DNA of 64,000 bases from JBIQKZ01 sp044464765 (GCA_044464765.1 JBIQKZ010000007.1:1-64000); one strand, 5' to 3'. Positions 50,847 through 60,704 are shown, counted from the first letter of the stretch. The notes: generated by a model from the sequence alone, not told the origin. A program made the numbers and translations.

Positions 50847-51733
50847 TGAGATTCCGTACTGAGTGCGTTATTGGTGAAATGCCAGGTGCGGGTAATGGCT
50901 AGCACATCGGTTTCCTGCGCGATCTCGGGCGGTAGCGGAGCGAAGGGCGCTGCCAGTTGCACAATGCGTTGAGCCGCCAGATTCAGCACCGCGTGCTCCG
51001 AGGGCGAATCGATCTGGACTCGGTCCAGATCGCCGTTGCTTTTTATATAGACTGTTAGCCGCAGTTTGCCATAGACCGTGCCGCGCGCTTCGGGTGGATA
51101 GTGTTCGGTGCCCAGCAATTCTATCTTCTTGCGCCAGTTTTCAACATACTGCGCGTAGGGCGCCGCCTGCGCGGATGGCCCCACGAATTGCTGGCGCGGG
51201 CGTGCGTTGTACTGTTGGATGCGCTCTTTGAGCGCGCTGATGCGGGCGTTCAGGATCAAGCTGGCTTCCGACTGATTGTCCTGGCCCGGGTCACTGGATT
51301 CCTGGAATAGGTCGGGCGCTTTGCGGGCGGCGGCCACGCTATCCATGGCTTCTAATTGCGTTAGCAATGCTTGCTGCTCGGCCTCCAGCTCTTGTTGGCG
51401 TTTGCGCAGCGCCGCCAGGACGATCTGGTCCGGCGTGTCCTGGGCGGTGCGCGGCAGCGGCGACGACGCCACGCCTCGATCGGCATCGCCGCCTGCATTG
51501 ATCTGATCTTGCGCCAAGACCTGCGGTTGTATGGGCGCGGTTTCTGTGCGTGTGTTGACTAGCGTTACGTCTAGAGAGGGAGCCGGGAGCGCTGGTCGGT
51601 CCGGCGAGGAAAAACGTAAGGCCAGCAGCCCAGCGTGCAGGCAGATGGATACCAGCAGGGCCAGGCGCAGATAGCCTGAACGCGGGGCCGCCGGGGCGCG
51701 GTAGTGCCAGGGGGCGGTATCAGCGGCATCCAT
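50843..51733 (-). CDS. TonB-like periplasm-spanning protein
   Basis: A 296-residue protein with a cytoplasmic N terminus, one membrane anchor (about 22-42, LRLALLVSICLHAGLLAL), a Gln/Glu-rich coiled-coil stretch (ALRKRQQELEAEQQALLTQ, about 105-125) and a C-terminal TonB-type fold (GTVYGKLRLTVYIKSNGDL and LAAQRIVQLAAPFAPLP). No exbB or exbD adjoins, so a structural or cell-envelope role is as likely as energy transduction to receptors. ATG 51733 after AGGAGGG is chosen; the frame is open further upstream inside the ribonuclease gene. Confidence 0.82.
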   Translation of the reverse strand: MDAADTAPWHYRAPAAPRSGYLRLALLVSICLHAGLLALRFSSPDRPALPAPSLDVTLVNTRTETAPIQPQVLAQDQINAGGDADRGVASSPLPRTAQDTPDQIVLAALRKRQQELEAEQQALLTQLEAMDSVAAARKAPDLFQESSDPGQDNQSEASLILNARISALKERIQQYNARPRQQFVGPSAQAAPYAQYVENWRKKIELLGTEHYPPEARGTVYGKLRLTVYIKSNGDLDRVQIDSPSEHAVLNLAAQRIVQLAAPFAPLPPEIAQETDVLAITRTWHFTNNALSTESQ

Positions 51734-51749
51734 AGAAACCCTCCTGATC

Positions 51750-53645
51750 TCACTCCTCGGCCTCTGCCGTCGCAACGTACCGGCAGTCCAGTTCGAGATC
51801 CAGCTCATCGTAGCCCATGATGGATAGCGTGACAGCTTGTCCGCGCTCCAGTTCGGGCAGGCCGCCGACGCGGGTGACAAAAGGCGCACATGCCAGCCGC
51901 ACCAGATCGTCGCGAATAACGTTGCCTTGTACGGTCGTGATGTTCTGTTGCTGCAGCCAGCGCATGCACCAGTAACGCTCCATGCTGTTCTGGAAGTCGT
52001 TCCATAGGGAATATTGCGTATCGAATGCGCCGATTGTGGCGTACAGGTCGGCTTCTTTCGGCTTGAACGGAGCAACCAGTCGGGCGGAAACGCCATGTTG
52101 AGCTGCGGCGAGTATTTGCCATTGATTGACCAGGTCGACATAGCGCCGCAGGGGCGAGGTGGACCAGATATATTGCGGAACGCCGATAGCCTCATGGGGC
52201 AAAGCCTGGGTGGACATGCGCACGCGGCCTGCTTGCTGGGACCGGTAGATGCCCGGCACGCCATGTTCGGCGAGCAGGCCGCCCCAGATGGAGTTGGCTA
52301 GGATCATGTATTCGGCAACCAGCCGGTCCAGCGGCGCGTTGCGCTGTCGCGGGACTAGTTGGACGATGCTGTTCGGGTTGTCCGGTGGGCCGTCCAGGTA
52401 GAACGAGTATTCCACCCGCGTGTTGTTTTCTGTTTTTCCGCGTACGGCGTCGCGCTGGGCGCCAAGATGACGGGCCAACCGCCATAAGGGGCGCAGCCAG
52501 TCGCCGTATGGCAGGTCGGCTTGCGGATCATCCAGCGCGGCTTCGGTGACGAGCGGGTCAAGATGGTTGCTGCGCAGGTTCTCGCGCACTGAGACTCGCT
52601 CAAGGCGTGTTTCCGACGACAGAATTTCACCCGATGCCAGGTTGGCGGTGACGTACAGCGAGAGGGCGGGCTTGGGCTGCCCCGCATCCAGGGAGAACGC
52701 CTGGATTAATTCGTCGGGCAGCATGGGGATCTTCTGGCCCGGCATATAAACCGTGGACATGCGGCTGCGCGCCCAGTCGTCGTACTGGCTGCCTCGTGTA
52801 ACCAACAGGCCGGGAGCGGCGATGTGTATGCCAATTCGCACCACGTCTGCCTCATCCAGCGGTGTGACGGACAGGGCATCATCGACCTCGGTGGTCGTGA
52901 TGTCGTCCACCGAGTAAGCCACGACATCGGCCAGCGGCAGGTCTGTTCCGGGCGTTGCGATGTCGACCGGCGGGAAACCCGTGCCGGACGGAAAGTGTTG
53001 CGAAAGGAAGCGATGCCGAAGCAGCGCCAGTGGATTTGTCCAGGCGCCAAGCTTGAGCAACAGCTTTTCCGGGCTCAGGCCGCTTTGGTTGACGGCTGCC
53101 TCGAACGCCTTCCAGGGCAGGGAACTCTTGTCCGGCTTGGTAATAAGAGTTTGGGCCACTTCAGCAATGGCATCGGGCAACTGGCCGGCCAGCATCTGGG
53201 TGGTCCATTCCTGTTGTTGCTCCGCCTGCTTGCGCTTTTTCTCGATCGCGGCCAGGGCGGCTTGCAGGATATCGGGCGGGGCCGGCCGATAGCGGCCTTT
53301 TCCGCGCCGGTGAAAGTGGGCGGGGGCGCTGCTCAATGCAAAGATCACCGTTGCTTTCTCGACAGCCGTCGGTTCGTGGCCGAAATAATCGGCGGCGAAT
53401 TGCGCGGCCTCGAACTCTTCCTGGGGGGCGCACTCCCATAGAAACCCGATGTCCAGGGTTTCGGCCTGGGTGCGAGCTTGCTCCAGCAAGGCGGCGGGCT
53501 GGGGCGAGTCGAAGCTGAACAGGACGACGTTGTTCTTGATCTTGCTGCGTTTGCCCGATTCGGACTCAACCTGCATGGTGGAGTCGCTTTGCGAGAAAAT
53601 TTTCTCGGCTTTGAAGTTGCCGCTGTCTTCGTATAGAACGTACAT
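51750..53645 (-). CDS. RNB-domain exoribonuclease (RNase II family)
   Basis: RNase II/R-type 3'-5' exoribonuclease of 631 residues. The catalytic acidic cluster is in YSVDDITTTEVDDALSV (about 249-265), with VRIGIHIAAPG and the C-terminal GRVRMSTQ and SPLRRYVDLVNQWQI. The N-terminal part has no clear cold-shock domain and only a short S1-like tail follows, so it is a shorter member than RNase R. First of a run of minus-strand genes with the TonB-like gene, aroE and mtgA. Confidence 0.88.
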   Translation of the reverse strand: MYVLYEDSGNFKAEKIFSQSDSTMQVESESGKRSKIKNNVVLFSFDSPQPAALLEQARTQAETLDIGFLWECAPQEEFEAAQFAADYFGHEPTAVEKATVIFALSSAPAHFHRRGKGRYRPAPPDILQAALAAIEKKRKQAEQQQEWTTQMLAGQLPDAIAEVAQTLITKPDKSSLPWKAFEAAVNQSGLSPEKLLLKLGAWTNPLALLRHRFLSQHFPSGTGFPPVDIATPGTDLPLADVVAYSVDDITTTEVDDALSVTPLDEADVVRIGIHIAAPGLLVTRGSQYDDWARSRMSTVYMPGQKIPMLPDELIQAFSLDAGQPKPALSLYVTANLASGEILSSETRLERVSVRENLRSNHLDPLVTEAALDDPQADLPYGDWLRPLWRLARHLGAQRDAVRGKTENNTRVEYSFYLDGPPDNPNSIVQLVPRQRNAPLDRLVAEYMILANSIWGGLLAEHGVPGIYRSQQAGRVRMSTQALPHEAIGVPQYIWSTSPLRRYVDLVNQWQILAAAQHGVSARLVAPFKPKEADLYATIGAFDTQYSLWNDFQNSMERYWCMRWLQQQNITTVQGNVIRDDLVRLACAPFVTRVGGLPELERGQAVTLSIMGYDELDLELDCRYVATAEAEE

Positions 53646-53694
53646 AGATATCCGTGGAGCAGGCCGTCAGGGCCATGCAGGGGGGTGTAAAACG

Positions 53695-54285
53695 CTATTT
53701 TAGGTTAAGGGCGAAACCCATTACCTCGGGCAGCCAGCGGGCAAAGTCGGAAATGCCATGATCACCGCCCTGGATGATGCGGCCATGGCTGCCCTGGTAC
53801 CAGTCGGCCATTTCGCGCCAATCCAGCACTTCGTCACCGGTGCAGGCCAGCAAGTAATAACGCTGCGGGTCGCGGGGCCGCGGCACGGCCATGGCGGCCA
53901 GCTCGTCGACGTGGGAAGCCAGGAACTCGAATGGCTCGGCGGAATGGTAGTGATGATGCGAACCCACCTGGGTTGCCAGGTCGCGCGCGGCATGTACGAC
54001 CGGGTTAAGGACAACGGCGCGGCATTGCCAGTGTTCGGCCAGACAGGTGGCGTAGAAACCACCCAGCGACGAACCGATAATGGTCAGCTGGGTGGCGGCC
54101 TGCGTGGGGTGGGGGCAGGCCTGCTCGATCAGGCGATGCGCCAGTTGCATGGCCTGGGCCGGGCTAGCAGGCAGTTGAGGGCAGAGCCACTGATCGGTCA
54201 AGCCCCGGCTTTCCACGTCGCGGGCAAGCAATTGCGCTTTGGCCGATTCGGGCGACGAACGGAAACCATGTAGGTACAGAATCAT
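53695..54285 (-). CDS. YqiA/YcfP-type alpha/beta-hydrolase (esterase)
   Basis: Small esterase-like protein (196 residues) with the N-terminal MILYLHGFRSSPESAKA, nucleophile elbow GSSLGGFYA (Ser about 73), ACTGDEVLDW and the final GGDHGISDF His. Similar to YqiA of E. coli, whose physiological substrate is unknown. It overlaps mpl by 4 bases. Confidence 0.88.
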   Translation of the reverse strand: MILYLHGFRSSPESAKAQLLARDVESRGLTDQWLCPQLPASPAQAMQLAHRLIEQACPHPTQAATQLTIIGSSLGGFYATCLAEHWQCRAVVLNPVVHAARDLATQVGSHHHYHSAEPFEFLASHVDELAAMAVPRPRDPQRYYLLACTGDEVLDWREMADWYQGSHGRIIQGGDHGISDFARWLPEVMGFALNLK

Positions 54286-55664
54286 GGTTGCGGCTTCCCA
54301 TCGGCGTTTAGCTTGTCCAGCAGAAGTTGATGAATACCTCCGAACCCCCCATTGCTCATGACGAGAATAGAGTCGCCCGGCTGTGCCGCAGCAACCACGG
54401 CGCTAGCCATGGCGTCCAGGTCGCTCCAGGAACTGGCGCGGGCGCCAAGGGGGGCCAGGACCTCGTCGGGGTTCCAGCCCAAGGCATGCTTTCCGCTGCG
54501 GGCGCCAAAGCAAAAGGCCAGATCGGCTTGTCGCAGGGCGTCGGGCAATTGGGCGGCCATGGCGCCCAGCTTCATGGTGTTTGAGCGGGGCTCGATGATG
54601 GCCAGGATGCGCCTGCTTCCTACTTGTTTGCGCAGGCCGTCCAGTGTGGTGGCGATGGCGGTGGGGTGGTGTGCGAAATCGTCGATGACCGCCACCTGGT
54701 TGACGACGCCGCGCAGTTCCAGCCTGCGCTTGACCCCGCCAAAGCGGTTCAGGGCCTGGATGCCGTCCGGGATCGGGATGCCGGCACGATGTGCCGCAGC
54801 CAGCGCCGCCAATGCATTCATACGGTTATGCAGCCCGGCGATATTCCACTCGACACGACCTGCCGGGGCGCCGTTGACCAGAAGATCGAAATGGCAAGGA
54901 TGGTTATCGTCCGCTGCCTGCCAGCGGCCGCCCTCGCCAAAGGTTTCCACGCCGGACCACAGCCCGCGCGCGAGCACCCGATCCAGGGCGTCGCACTGGG
55001 CGGGACGCAGGATCAGCCCGGTGGAGGGGATAGTGCGCACCAAATGGTGAAACTGGGATTCGATGGCCTGCAAGTCGGGGAAAATGTCGGCGTGATCGTA
55101 TTCCAGATTATTCAGGATGGCGGTGCGTGGCCGATAGTGGACAAATTTCGAGCGCTTGTCGAAGAAGGCCGTGTCGTATTCGTCGGCTTCGATGACAAAC
55201 AGGTTTTGGTTGGGGCTGTAGCGCGCGGAGACACCCAGGTCGGGTGCAATGCCGCCGATCAGGAAGTTGGGGCGTTGGCCGGCATGCTCGAATATCCAGG
55301 CCAACATGGAACTCGTCGTTGTCTTACCATGGGTTCCGGCGATCGCCAGGACATGTTGGCCACGCAAAACGGCTTCGCCCAGCCATTGAGGGCCCGAGAC
55401 GTAGGGAAGGTTCTGGTCCAGGATGGCTTCCATCAGCGGATTTCCGCGCGAAACCACGTTGCCTATGACGTATAGGTCGGGTTTCAGCGCTGTCTGATCG
55501 GCATCGAAGCCTTCGATCAGCGTGATCCCCTGTTCTTCAAGCTGGGTGCTCATGGGGGGATACACCCCGGCGTCGCAGCCAGTGACAGTATGGCCTGCCG
55601 CACGGGCGATCAGGGCCAAGCCGCCCATAAAGGTGCCGCACACGCCCAGGATATGTAAATGCAT
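54282..55664 (-). CDS. mpl: UDP-MurNAc:L-Ala-gamma-D-Glu-meso-DAP ligase
   Basis: Mur-ligase family enzyme that reuses tripeptide released from old peptidoglycan. 460 residues, starting MHLHILGVCGTFMGGLALIA; ATP loop AGTHGKTTTSSML, EADEYDTAFFDKRSKF, NNLEYDHADIF and DDFAHHPTAI are Mpl signatures. The frame is open to 56135, but ATG 55664 is the proper start. Functionally it fits the AmpG-like permease near the left end of the window, though the two are far apart. Confidence 0.95.
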   Translation of the reverse strand: MHLHILGVCGTFMGGLALIARAAGHTVTGCDAGVYPPMSTQLEEQGITLIEGFDADQTALKPDLYVIGNVVSRGNPLMEAILDQNLPYVSGPQWLGEAVLRGQHVLAIAGTHGKTTTSSMLAWIFEHAGQRPNFLIGGIAPDLGVSARYSPNQNLFVIEADEYDTAFFDKRSKFVHYRPRTAILNNLEYDHADIFPDLQAIESQFHHLVRTIPSTGLILRPAQCDALDRVLARGLWSGVETFGEGGRWQAADDNHPCHFDLLVNGAPAGRVEWNIAGLHNRMNALAALAAAHRAGIPIPDGIQALNRFGGVKRRLELRGVVNQVAVIDDFAHHPTAIATTLDGLRKQVGSRRILAIIEPRSNTMKLGAMAAQLPDALRQADLAFCFGARSGKHALGWNPDEVLAPLGARASSWSDLDAMASAVVAAAQPGDSILVMSNGGFGGIHQLLLDKLNADGKPQP

Positions 55665-55752
55665 AAGTTCCTCCAGGCAATATTGTATCTTTGCTACGAT
55701 GGTAAAATCGGTTCGATAGACGGCATTTGCCGCTATTTTCAGGGCATTTTCC

Positions 55753-56253
55753 ATGAAACGACGTAATTTTCTCCTGCGCGCGGGGGCGTTGGCCGGCGCG
55801 GGCATCGCTGCCAACCTGGCTACGCCGCTCGCCTGGGCCGCCGCCGATCCACTCTTCGCCAAGTCCTTTCCCGATTTGTCAGGAAATGACGTCCAGCTCG
55901 ACCAGTGGCTGGGCAAACCACTGGTGGTCAACTTCTGGGCAACCTGGTGTCCACCCTGCGTCAAGGAAATGCCCGACCTCGACCAGTTGCATGCCAAGTA
56001 CTCCGATATCGGCTTCCTGGGTTTGGCGGTCGATACTGCGCCCAATGTCGAGGCATTCAGCAAGAAAGTCCAGGTTGCGTATCCACTGCTGCTTGTTGGG
56101 CACGCCGGCATTGCCATGATGCGTGACATGGGCAATAAGGCGGGGGGGTTGCCTTTTACGCTCGTCTACAACGGAAAAGGCGAACGGACCCAAACCATAT
56201 TGGGGCAGATCGATCCCGTAAAGCTGGATCAGATACTGGCGGCAATGGCGTAA
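55753..56253 (+). CDS. TlpA-like periplasmic thioredoxin-fold protein
   Basis: A 166-residue redoxin with active site WCPPC (about 60-64) in VVNFWATWCPPCVKEMPDL. The N terminus MKRRNFLLRAGALAGAG carries a twin-arginine-type signal, so it is probably exported folded to the periplasm, with cleavage near AWA-AD. Probably reduces disulfides, for example in cytochrome maturation; the partner is unknown. Divergent from mpl. Confidence 0.88.
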   Translation: MKRRNFLLRAGALAGAGIAANLATPLAWAAADPLFAKSFPDLSGNDVQLDQWLGKPLVVNFWATWCPPCVKEMPDLDQLHAKYSDIGFLGLAVDTAPNVEAFSKKVQVAYPLLLVGHAGIAMMRDMGNKAGGLPFTLVYNGKGERTQTILGQIDPVKLDQILAAMA

Positions 56254-56330
56254 ATTAATAGACAAATAAAGCAAGTTGGCGTAAAAAGAACCAACTGTTC
56301 TTACGCGAACCACAGGAACTCCTACCCCGA

Positions 56331-56777
56331 ATGGCGCAACACATACTGGTTTTGCATGGCCCTAACCTGAACCTGCTCGGCACACGCGAGCCGGAGGTCT
56401 ATGGGCGGCAAACCCTCGCCGATATCGACCAGAATCTGCAGCGGGTGGCCGGCGAGCAGGGCGCCACATGTTCAAGCTTTCAAAGCAATCACGAAGGCGC
56501 GCTGGTCGACCGCATCCAGGCAGCACGTCTTGATGCCACCGATTTCATCATCATTAATGCGGGGGCGTACACGCACACCAGCGTGGCGCTGCGCGATGCT
56601 CTGGCAGCCGTTGCAATCCCGTTTCTTGAAGTGCATTTATCCAATGTGCATAGCCGCGAACCCTTCCGGCACCAATCCTATTTGTCAGCCTTGGCCACGG
56701 GCGTGATTGTCGGCCTGGGCGCGTATGGCTATGAAGCGGCGGTGCGATATGCCTTGTCGCATAATGGAAAAAACTAA
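56331..56777 (+). CDS. aroQ: 3-dehydroquinate dehydratase, type II
   Basis: Shikimate-pathway dodecameric dehydratase, 148 residues. Motifs are VLHGPNLNLLGTREPEVYG with the catalytic Tyr, SFQSNHEGALVDRI, NAGAYTHTSVALRDAL and EVHLSNVHSREPFRHQSY with the catalytic His. It precedes accB-accC, the common order in betaproteobacteria. Confidence 0.96.
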   Translation: MAQHILVLHGPNLNLLGTREPEVYGRQTLADIDQNLQRVAGEQGATCSSFQSNHEGALVDRIQAARLDATDFIIINAGAYTHTSVALRDALAAVAIPFLEVHLSNVHSREPFRHQSYLSALATGVIVGLGAYGYEAAVRYALSHNGKN

Positions 56778-56854
56778 CTCGTTTGTTTTATTAATACAAC
56801 AATTCGCTCACTGTATGCCCAGGCGGCTGCGGTGTGATGTCATGGGAAGTCTGT

Positions 56855-57301
56855 ATGGACCTTAGAAAACTAAAAACCTTAATCGACCTGGTTTCCGAAT
56901 CCGGTATTGCCGAACTTGAAATTACCGAAGGCGAGGGTAAGGTGCGCATCGTCAAGTTCTCCCAGACGGCTGCTCCGGTTGCTGTCGCCGCCCCGGCCGC
57001 TGCACCCGCGCCGGTTGCTGCCGCTCCCGCGACTGCGGCCGAGCCCGCCAAGCCAGCCGCGCCGACCGGGCACGCTGTCAAGGCGCCCATGGTTGGAACG
57101 TTCTATCGGGCGCCCAATCCCGGTTCTTCGCCTTTCGTCGAGGTCGGCCAGGCAGTCAAAGAAGGCGAGCCCTTGTGCATTATTGAAGCCATGAAGCTGC
57201 TGAACGAAATCGAGGCGGATAAGTCCGGCGTAATTACGGAAATTCTGGTTGAGAACGGCGAACCCGTCGAATATGGCCAACCCCTGTTTGTGATCGGTTA
57301 A
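56855..57301 (+). CDS. accB: biotin carboxyl carrier protein of acetyl-CoA carboxylase
   Basis: BCCP subunit, 148 residues. N terminus MDLRKLKTLIDLVSESGI, an Ala/Pro-rich flexible linker (about 43-75), then the biotinyl domain with GTFYRAPNPGSSPFVEVG and the biotin Lys in EAMKLLNE. An upstream GTG (56834) extends the frame; ATG 56855 is the family start. accC follows 3 bases after the stop. Confidence 0.96.
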   Translation: MDLRKLKTLIDLVSESGIAELEITEGEGKVRIVKFSQTAAPVAVAAPAAAPAPVAAAPATAAEPAKPAAPTGHAVKAPMVGTFYRAPNPGSSPFVEVGQAVKEGEPLCIIEAMKLLNEIEADKSGVITEILVENGEPVEYGQPLFVIG

Positions 57302-57304
57302 ACC

Positions 57305-58651
57305 ATGTTTGAAAAAATCCTTATCGCTAATCGCGGGGAAATCGCCCTGCGCATTCAGCGGGCCTGCCGGGAGCTCGGCGTCAAGACAGTGGTGGTTCAT
57401 TCCGAAGCCGATCGCAGCGCCAAATATGTCCGGTTGGCAGACGAGTCCGTTTGTATCGGCCCCGCAGCGGCGCGTGACAGCTACTTGAATATGCCGGCCC
57501 TGATCTCGGCGGCGGAAGTTACGGATGCCGAAGCCATACATCCCGGCTATGGCTTTCTGGCCGAAAACGCCGACTTTGCCGAGCGTGTAGAAAAAAGCGG
57601 CTTTGTGTTCATCGGGCCAAGGCCTGAAACGATTCGCGAGATGGGCGACAAAGTATGCGCCAAACGAGCCATGATCGAAGCCGGGGTTCCGGTTGTGCCC
57701 GGTTCCGAAGGCGCACTGCCCGACGATTCGCAAGAAATCCTCCGGCTGGGTCGTGAAGTCGGCTATCCGGTCATCATCAAGGCCGCCGGCGGCGGCGGTG
57801 GTCGCGGCATGCGGGTGGTGTACACCGAAGCCGCCCTGCTGAATGCCGTGGCCATGACCCGTACCGAGGCAGGCGCGGCATTCAATAATCCCGAAGTCTA
57901 TATGGAGAAGTTCCTCGAGAACCCTCGCCACGTAGAAATTCAGGTGCTGGCCGATGGCGGGCGCAATGCCGTCTGGCTCGGCGAGCGCGACTGCTCCATG
58001 CAGCGCCGCCACCAGAAAGTCATCGAAGAAGCTCCTGCGCCCGGCATTCCTCGCCGCTTGATCGAGCGCATCGGCGAGCGCTGCGCCGACGCCTGCCGGA
58101 AAATGAACTATCGTGGCGCCGGCACGTTCGAGTTCCTGTATGAAAATGGCGAGTTCTTCTTTATTGAGATGAACACGCGCATCCAGGTCGAACATACGGT
58201 GTCGGAAATGATTACCGGCATCGATCTGGTGGTGCAGCAGATCCGGATCGCCGCCGGCGAAAAGTTCAGCTTGCGCCAGCGCGATATCCAGTTCCGTGGT
58301 CATGCCATCGAGTGCCGGATCAATGCCGAAGACCCCTTCAAGTTCACGCCCAGTCCTGGCCGGATCACTAATTGGCATACGCCGGGCGGTCCGGGTGTGC
58401 GCATGGATTCCCACGTGTTCGCCGGCTACACGGTGCCGCCCAACTACGACTCCATGATCGCCAAGCTTATTACCTACGGCGACACACGCGACCAGGCCAT
58501 TGCTCGTATGGAAATTGCCTTGTCGGAAATGGTGGTTGAAGGCATACAAACCAACATTCCCCTGCACCGCGAGCTTTTGCAGGACGCCAGGTTCCGCGAG
58601 GGCGGCACCAGCATCCATTATCTGGAACACAAGCTGTCGCAGCGCCCCTGA
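57305..58651 (+). CDS. accC: biotin carboxylase of acetyl-CoA carboxylase
   Basis: ATP-grasp enzyme that carboxylates biotin on BCCP, 448 residues. Signatures: MFEKILIANRGEIALRIQRA, HPGYGFLAENADFAE, the flexible lid KAAGGGGGRGMR, EKFLENPRHVEIQVL, RDCSMQRRHQKVIEEAP and EMNTRIQVEHTVSE. Complete and tightly spaced between accB and prmA. Confidence 0.97.
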   Translation: MFEKILIANRGEIALRIQRACRELGVKTVVVHSEADRSAKYVRLADESVCIGPAAARDSYLNMPALISAAEVTDAEAIHPGYGFLAENADFAERVEKSGFVFIGPRPETIREMGDKVCAKRAMIEAGVPVVPGSEGALPDDSQEILRLGREVGYPVIIKAAGGGGGRGMRVVYTEAALLNAVAMTRTEAGAAFNNPEVYMEKFLENPRHVEIQVLADGGRNAVWLGERDCSMQRRHQKVIEEAPAPGIPRRLIERIGERCADACRKMNYRGAGTFEFLYENGEFFFIEMNTRIQVEHTVSEMITGIDLVVQQIRIAAGEKFSLRQRDIQFRGHAIECRINAEDPFKFTPSPGRITNWHTPGGPGVRMDSHVFAGYTVPPNYDSMIAKLITYGDTRDQAIARMEIALSEMVVEGIQTNIPLHRELLQDARFREGGTSIHYLEHKLSQRP

Positions 58652-58652
58652 T

Positions 58653-59585
58653 ATGCGTGAACTTGTACTGCACTGCATGGAAGCCCAAGCCGAGGCCTTG
58701 TCCGACGCCTTGCTCGAGGCTGGTGTGCTGTCGGTGTCGGTGGAAGATGCCGACAGCGACACCGAGGCGGAACAGCCCTTGTTTGGCGAGCCGGGCAGCG
58801 AGCCTGAAGTTCAGGCCTGGCAGCGCAACCGCGTGGTGGCGTTGCTGCCCGACGGTGCTGACCCCGAACAGATTCTCGAGCAGGTGCGGGTCAATGGGGG
58901 CATCGATCTCATAGCCAGCGGCTGGAGCACACGCGAGGTTCCCGACGCCGACTGGGTGCGCCTGACACAGTCGCAGTTCGGGCCCATTCACATTGGCGAA
59001 CGAGTCTGGATCGTGCCCAGCTGGAGCCGCGATGATCCCAGCGTGCCCACGGTGTTTCCCAATGCGGCGGGCAAGACCGACACGGCTCCGATCCATATCG
59101 AGCTGGATCCGGGCCTGGCATTTGGCACGGGCAGTCATCCCACCACTCATCTCTGTCTTGAATGGCTGGAGGCTTGCATCAAGCCCGATGAAAGCGTGCT
59201 TGACTACGGGTGCGGCTCGGGAATACTGGCCATTGCCGCACGCTTGCTAGGCGCGGGAGCAACCACGGCGGTGGATATCGATGAACAGGCCGTGCAATCC
59301 ACTCGTTACAATGCTCAGGTCAACAAGGTCGATTTAGAGGCGATGCTGCCCAATAGCCTGCCGGACGGGCAATTCCAGGTCGTGGTGGCAAATATCCTGT
59401 CCAACCCATTGAAGGTTCTGGCGCCCATGCTGGCCAATCGGGTTGCGCCGGGCGGCCAACTGGTGTTGTCGGGCGTCCTGGAACGGCAGGCCGACGAGGT
59501 TGCGCAAGCCTATGCCCCATGGCTTACTATCAGTGTGTGGGGCGCTCGCGATGGCTGGGTCTGCCTGCATGGCCACCGCCCCTGA
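58653..59585 (+). CDS. prmA: ribosomal protein L11 methyltransferase
   Basis: SAM-dependent trimethylation of L11. 310 residues; N-terminal substrate domain, PGLAFGTGSHPTTHLCLEWL, SAM loop LDYGCGSGILAIAA, VDIDEQAV and NILSNPL, the usual PrmA motifs. ATG 58653 directly follows the accC stop; a longer frame inside accC is discarded. Confidence 0.95.
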   Translation: MRELVLHCMEAQAEALSDALLEAGVLSVSVEDADSDTEAEQPLFGEPGSEPEVQAWQRNRVVALLPDGADPEQILEQVRVNGGIDLIASGWSTREVPDADWVRLTQSQFGPIHIGERVWIVPSWSRDDPSVPTVFPNAAGKTDTAPIHIELDPGLAFGTGSHPTTHLCLEWLEACIKPDESVLDYGCGSGILAIAARLLGAGATTAVDIDEQAVQSTRYNAQVNKVDLEAMLPNSLPDGQFQVVVANILSNPLKVLAPMLANRVAPGGQLVLSGVLERQADEVAQAYAPWLTISVWGARDGWVCLHGHRP

Positions 59586-59606
59586 CCTGTACCGTTGTTT
59601 TTGCTT

Positions 59607-60695
59607 ATGGAATTGACCACGCAGTGCCCCGAGTGCGGAACTTGCTTTGCGGCCAGCATGGAGCAATTGCAGTTGCGCAAGGGGTACGTCCGCTGCATTA
59701 ATTGCGCTCATATCTTCGATGGCTACGAGGCGGTCGTGCCGCGCGGCGCCACGGCCGCTGCTTTGTCATCTGTGCCCGAATCAACGGTAGCGCCGGCCTT
59801 ATCGTCAGCGCCTTCCAAGGCTTCGCCAGAACCTTTTGCGCCATCGTCTGCGCCTGGCGCGGCGCCGCTGCCGCCGATCCGCGTTGGGCGTCCGCACGAG
59901 GCTGCCGCACGAGCACAAGGGCAAGAGCCTGCACAGAACCCGGAACCGGTGCACTTCATCGCCGATACTGTGCCGGCCGTGTCGGACCGACACACGGTTG
60001 GCGCCCTCGACCATCATCGGGTCGACGAGGAAACTTCCGGCGATTTCGTCTGGCGCGATGTTCCGGCTGATGTGGCGGATGATGGTTCTCCCGAACGAGA
60101 ACCCGGCCTGTCCGGATCGGTGGACAGCCTGTATGTCGAGCCTCGCTCCGTGCAGGGCCCGCAGCTCCTACCCGATTTTCTTGACACGCACGCAGGCTCT
60201 AGCGGCTTTGCGCGCTTACTGTGGGGTGGCCTGGCCCTGCTGTCGGCCGTCCTGCTGATCGGCCAGGCAGCGTATGTTTACCGGGTACAGGTCGCCAGCC
60301 AGATACCGGCCTTAAGACCACTGCTTGAGCAGGCATGTCAGTCGCTCGATTGCACTGTGGATTACCCGCGCAGGCTCCAGAGTATTGCCATCATGGATTC
60401 ATCCTTGCAGGCCGAGCCGGGCCAGCCAAGCGACGCCGACACGCGCCGCATGCGTTTGCGAGTAGTCTTGCGCAACACGGATGCCAAGCCTTTGGAGTGG
60501 CCTGCGCTCTCTCTTGAACTGGTGGATTTTTCAGGCGGCGTGGTCGCCCGGCGTATGCTGCAGCCTGGCGATTACCTGCCAGCGGATAAAATCGGGGGGC
60601 CGTTTGCGGCGAACAGCGAAACGACCGTTGTTTTGCCCATCACCGTGGACGGGGTGAAAATCAACGGGTATCAGCTTGGTAAATTTTTTCCATGA
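59607..60695 (+). CDS. zinc-ribbon DUF3426 membrane protein
   Basis: A 362-residue protein with an N-terminal MJ0042-type zinc finger (CPECGTCF and CINCAHIFD, about 8-40), a long Pro/Ala-rich disordered stretch, one membrane helix (LLWGGLALLSAVLLIGQAAYVY, about 209-230) and a C-terminal DUF3426 domain that would be periplasmic (LRVVLRNTDAKPLEWPALSLEL). Its function is not known. It commonly follows prmA in betaproteobacteria. ATG 59607 (MELTTQCPECG) is preferred to TTG 59595. Confidence 0.85.
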   Translation: MELTTQCPECGTCFAASMEQLQLRKGYVRCINCAHIFDGYEAVVPRGATAAALSSVPESTVAPALSSAPSKASPEPFAPSSAPGAAPLPPIRVGRPHEAAARAQGQEPAQNPEPVHFIADTVPAVSDRHTVGALDHHRVDEETSGDFVWRDVPADVADDGSPEREPGLSGSVDSLYVEPRSVQGPQLLPDFLDTHAGSSGFARLLWGGLALLSAVLLIGQAAYVYRVQVASQIPALRPLLEQACQSLDCTVDYPRRLQSIAIMDSSLQAEPGQPSDADTRRMRLRVVLRNTDAKPLEWPALSLELVDFSGGVVARRMLQPGDYLPADKIGGPFAANSETTVVLPITVDGVKINGYQLGKFFP

Positions 60696-60704
60696 AGGAT
60701 AGGA

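Noticed and set aside
50843..52264. 473-codon version of the TonB-like protein
   Set aside because: The extra N-terminal residues lie within the ribonuclease gene in another frame; ATG 51733 has AGGAGGG and leads directly into the membrane anchor.
56879..58762. 627-codon open frame on the minus strand
   Set aside because: It lies antisense to accB, accC and the start of prmA, which have clear family motifs. Its translation has no recognisable domain; it is a GC-driven shadow frame.
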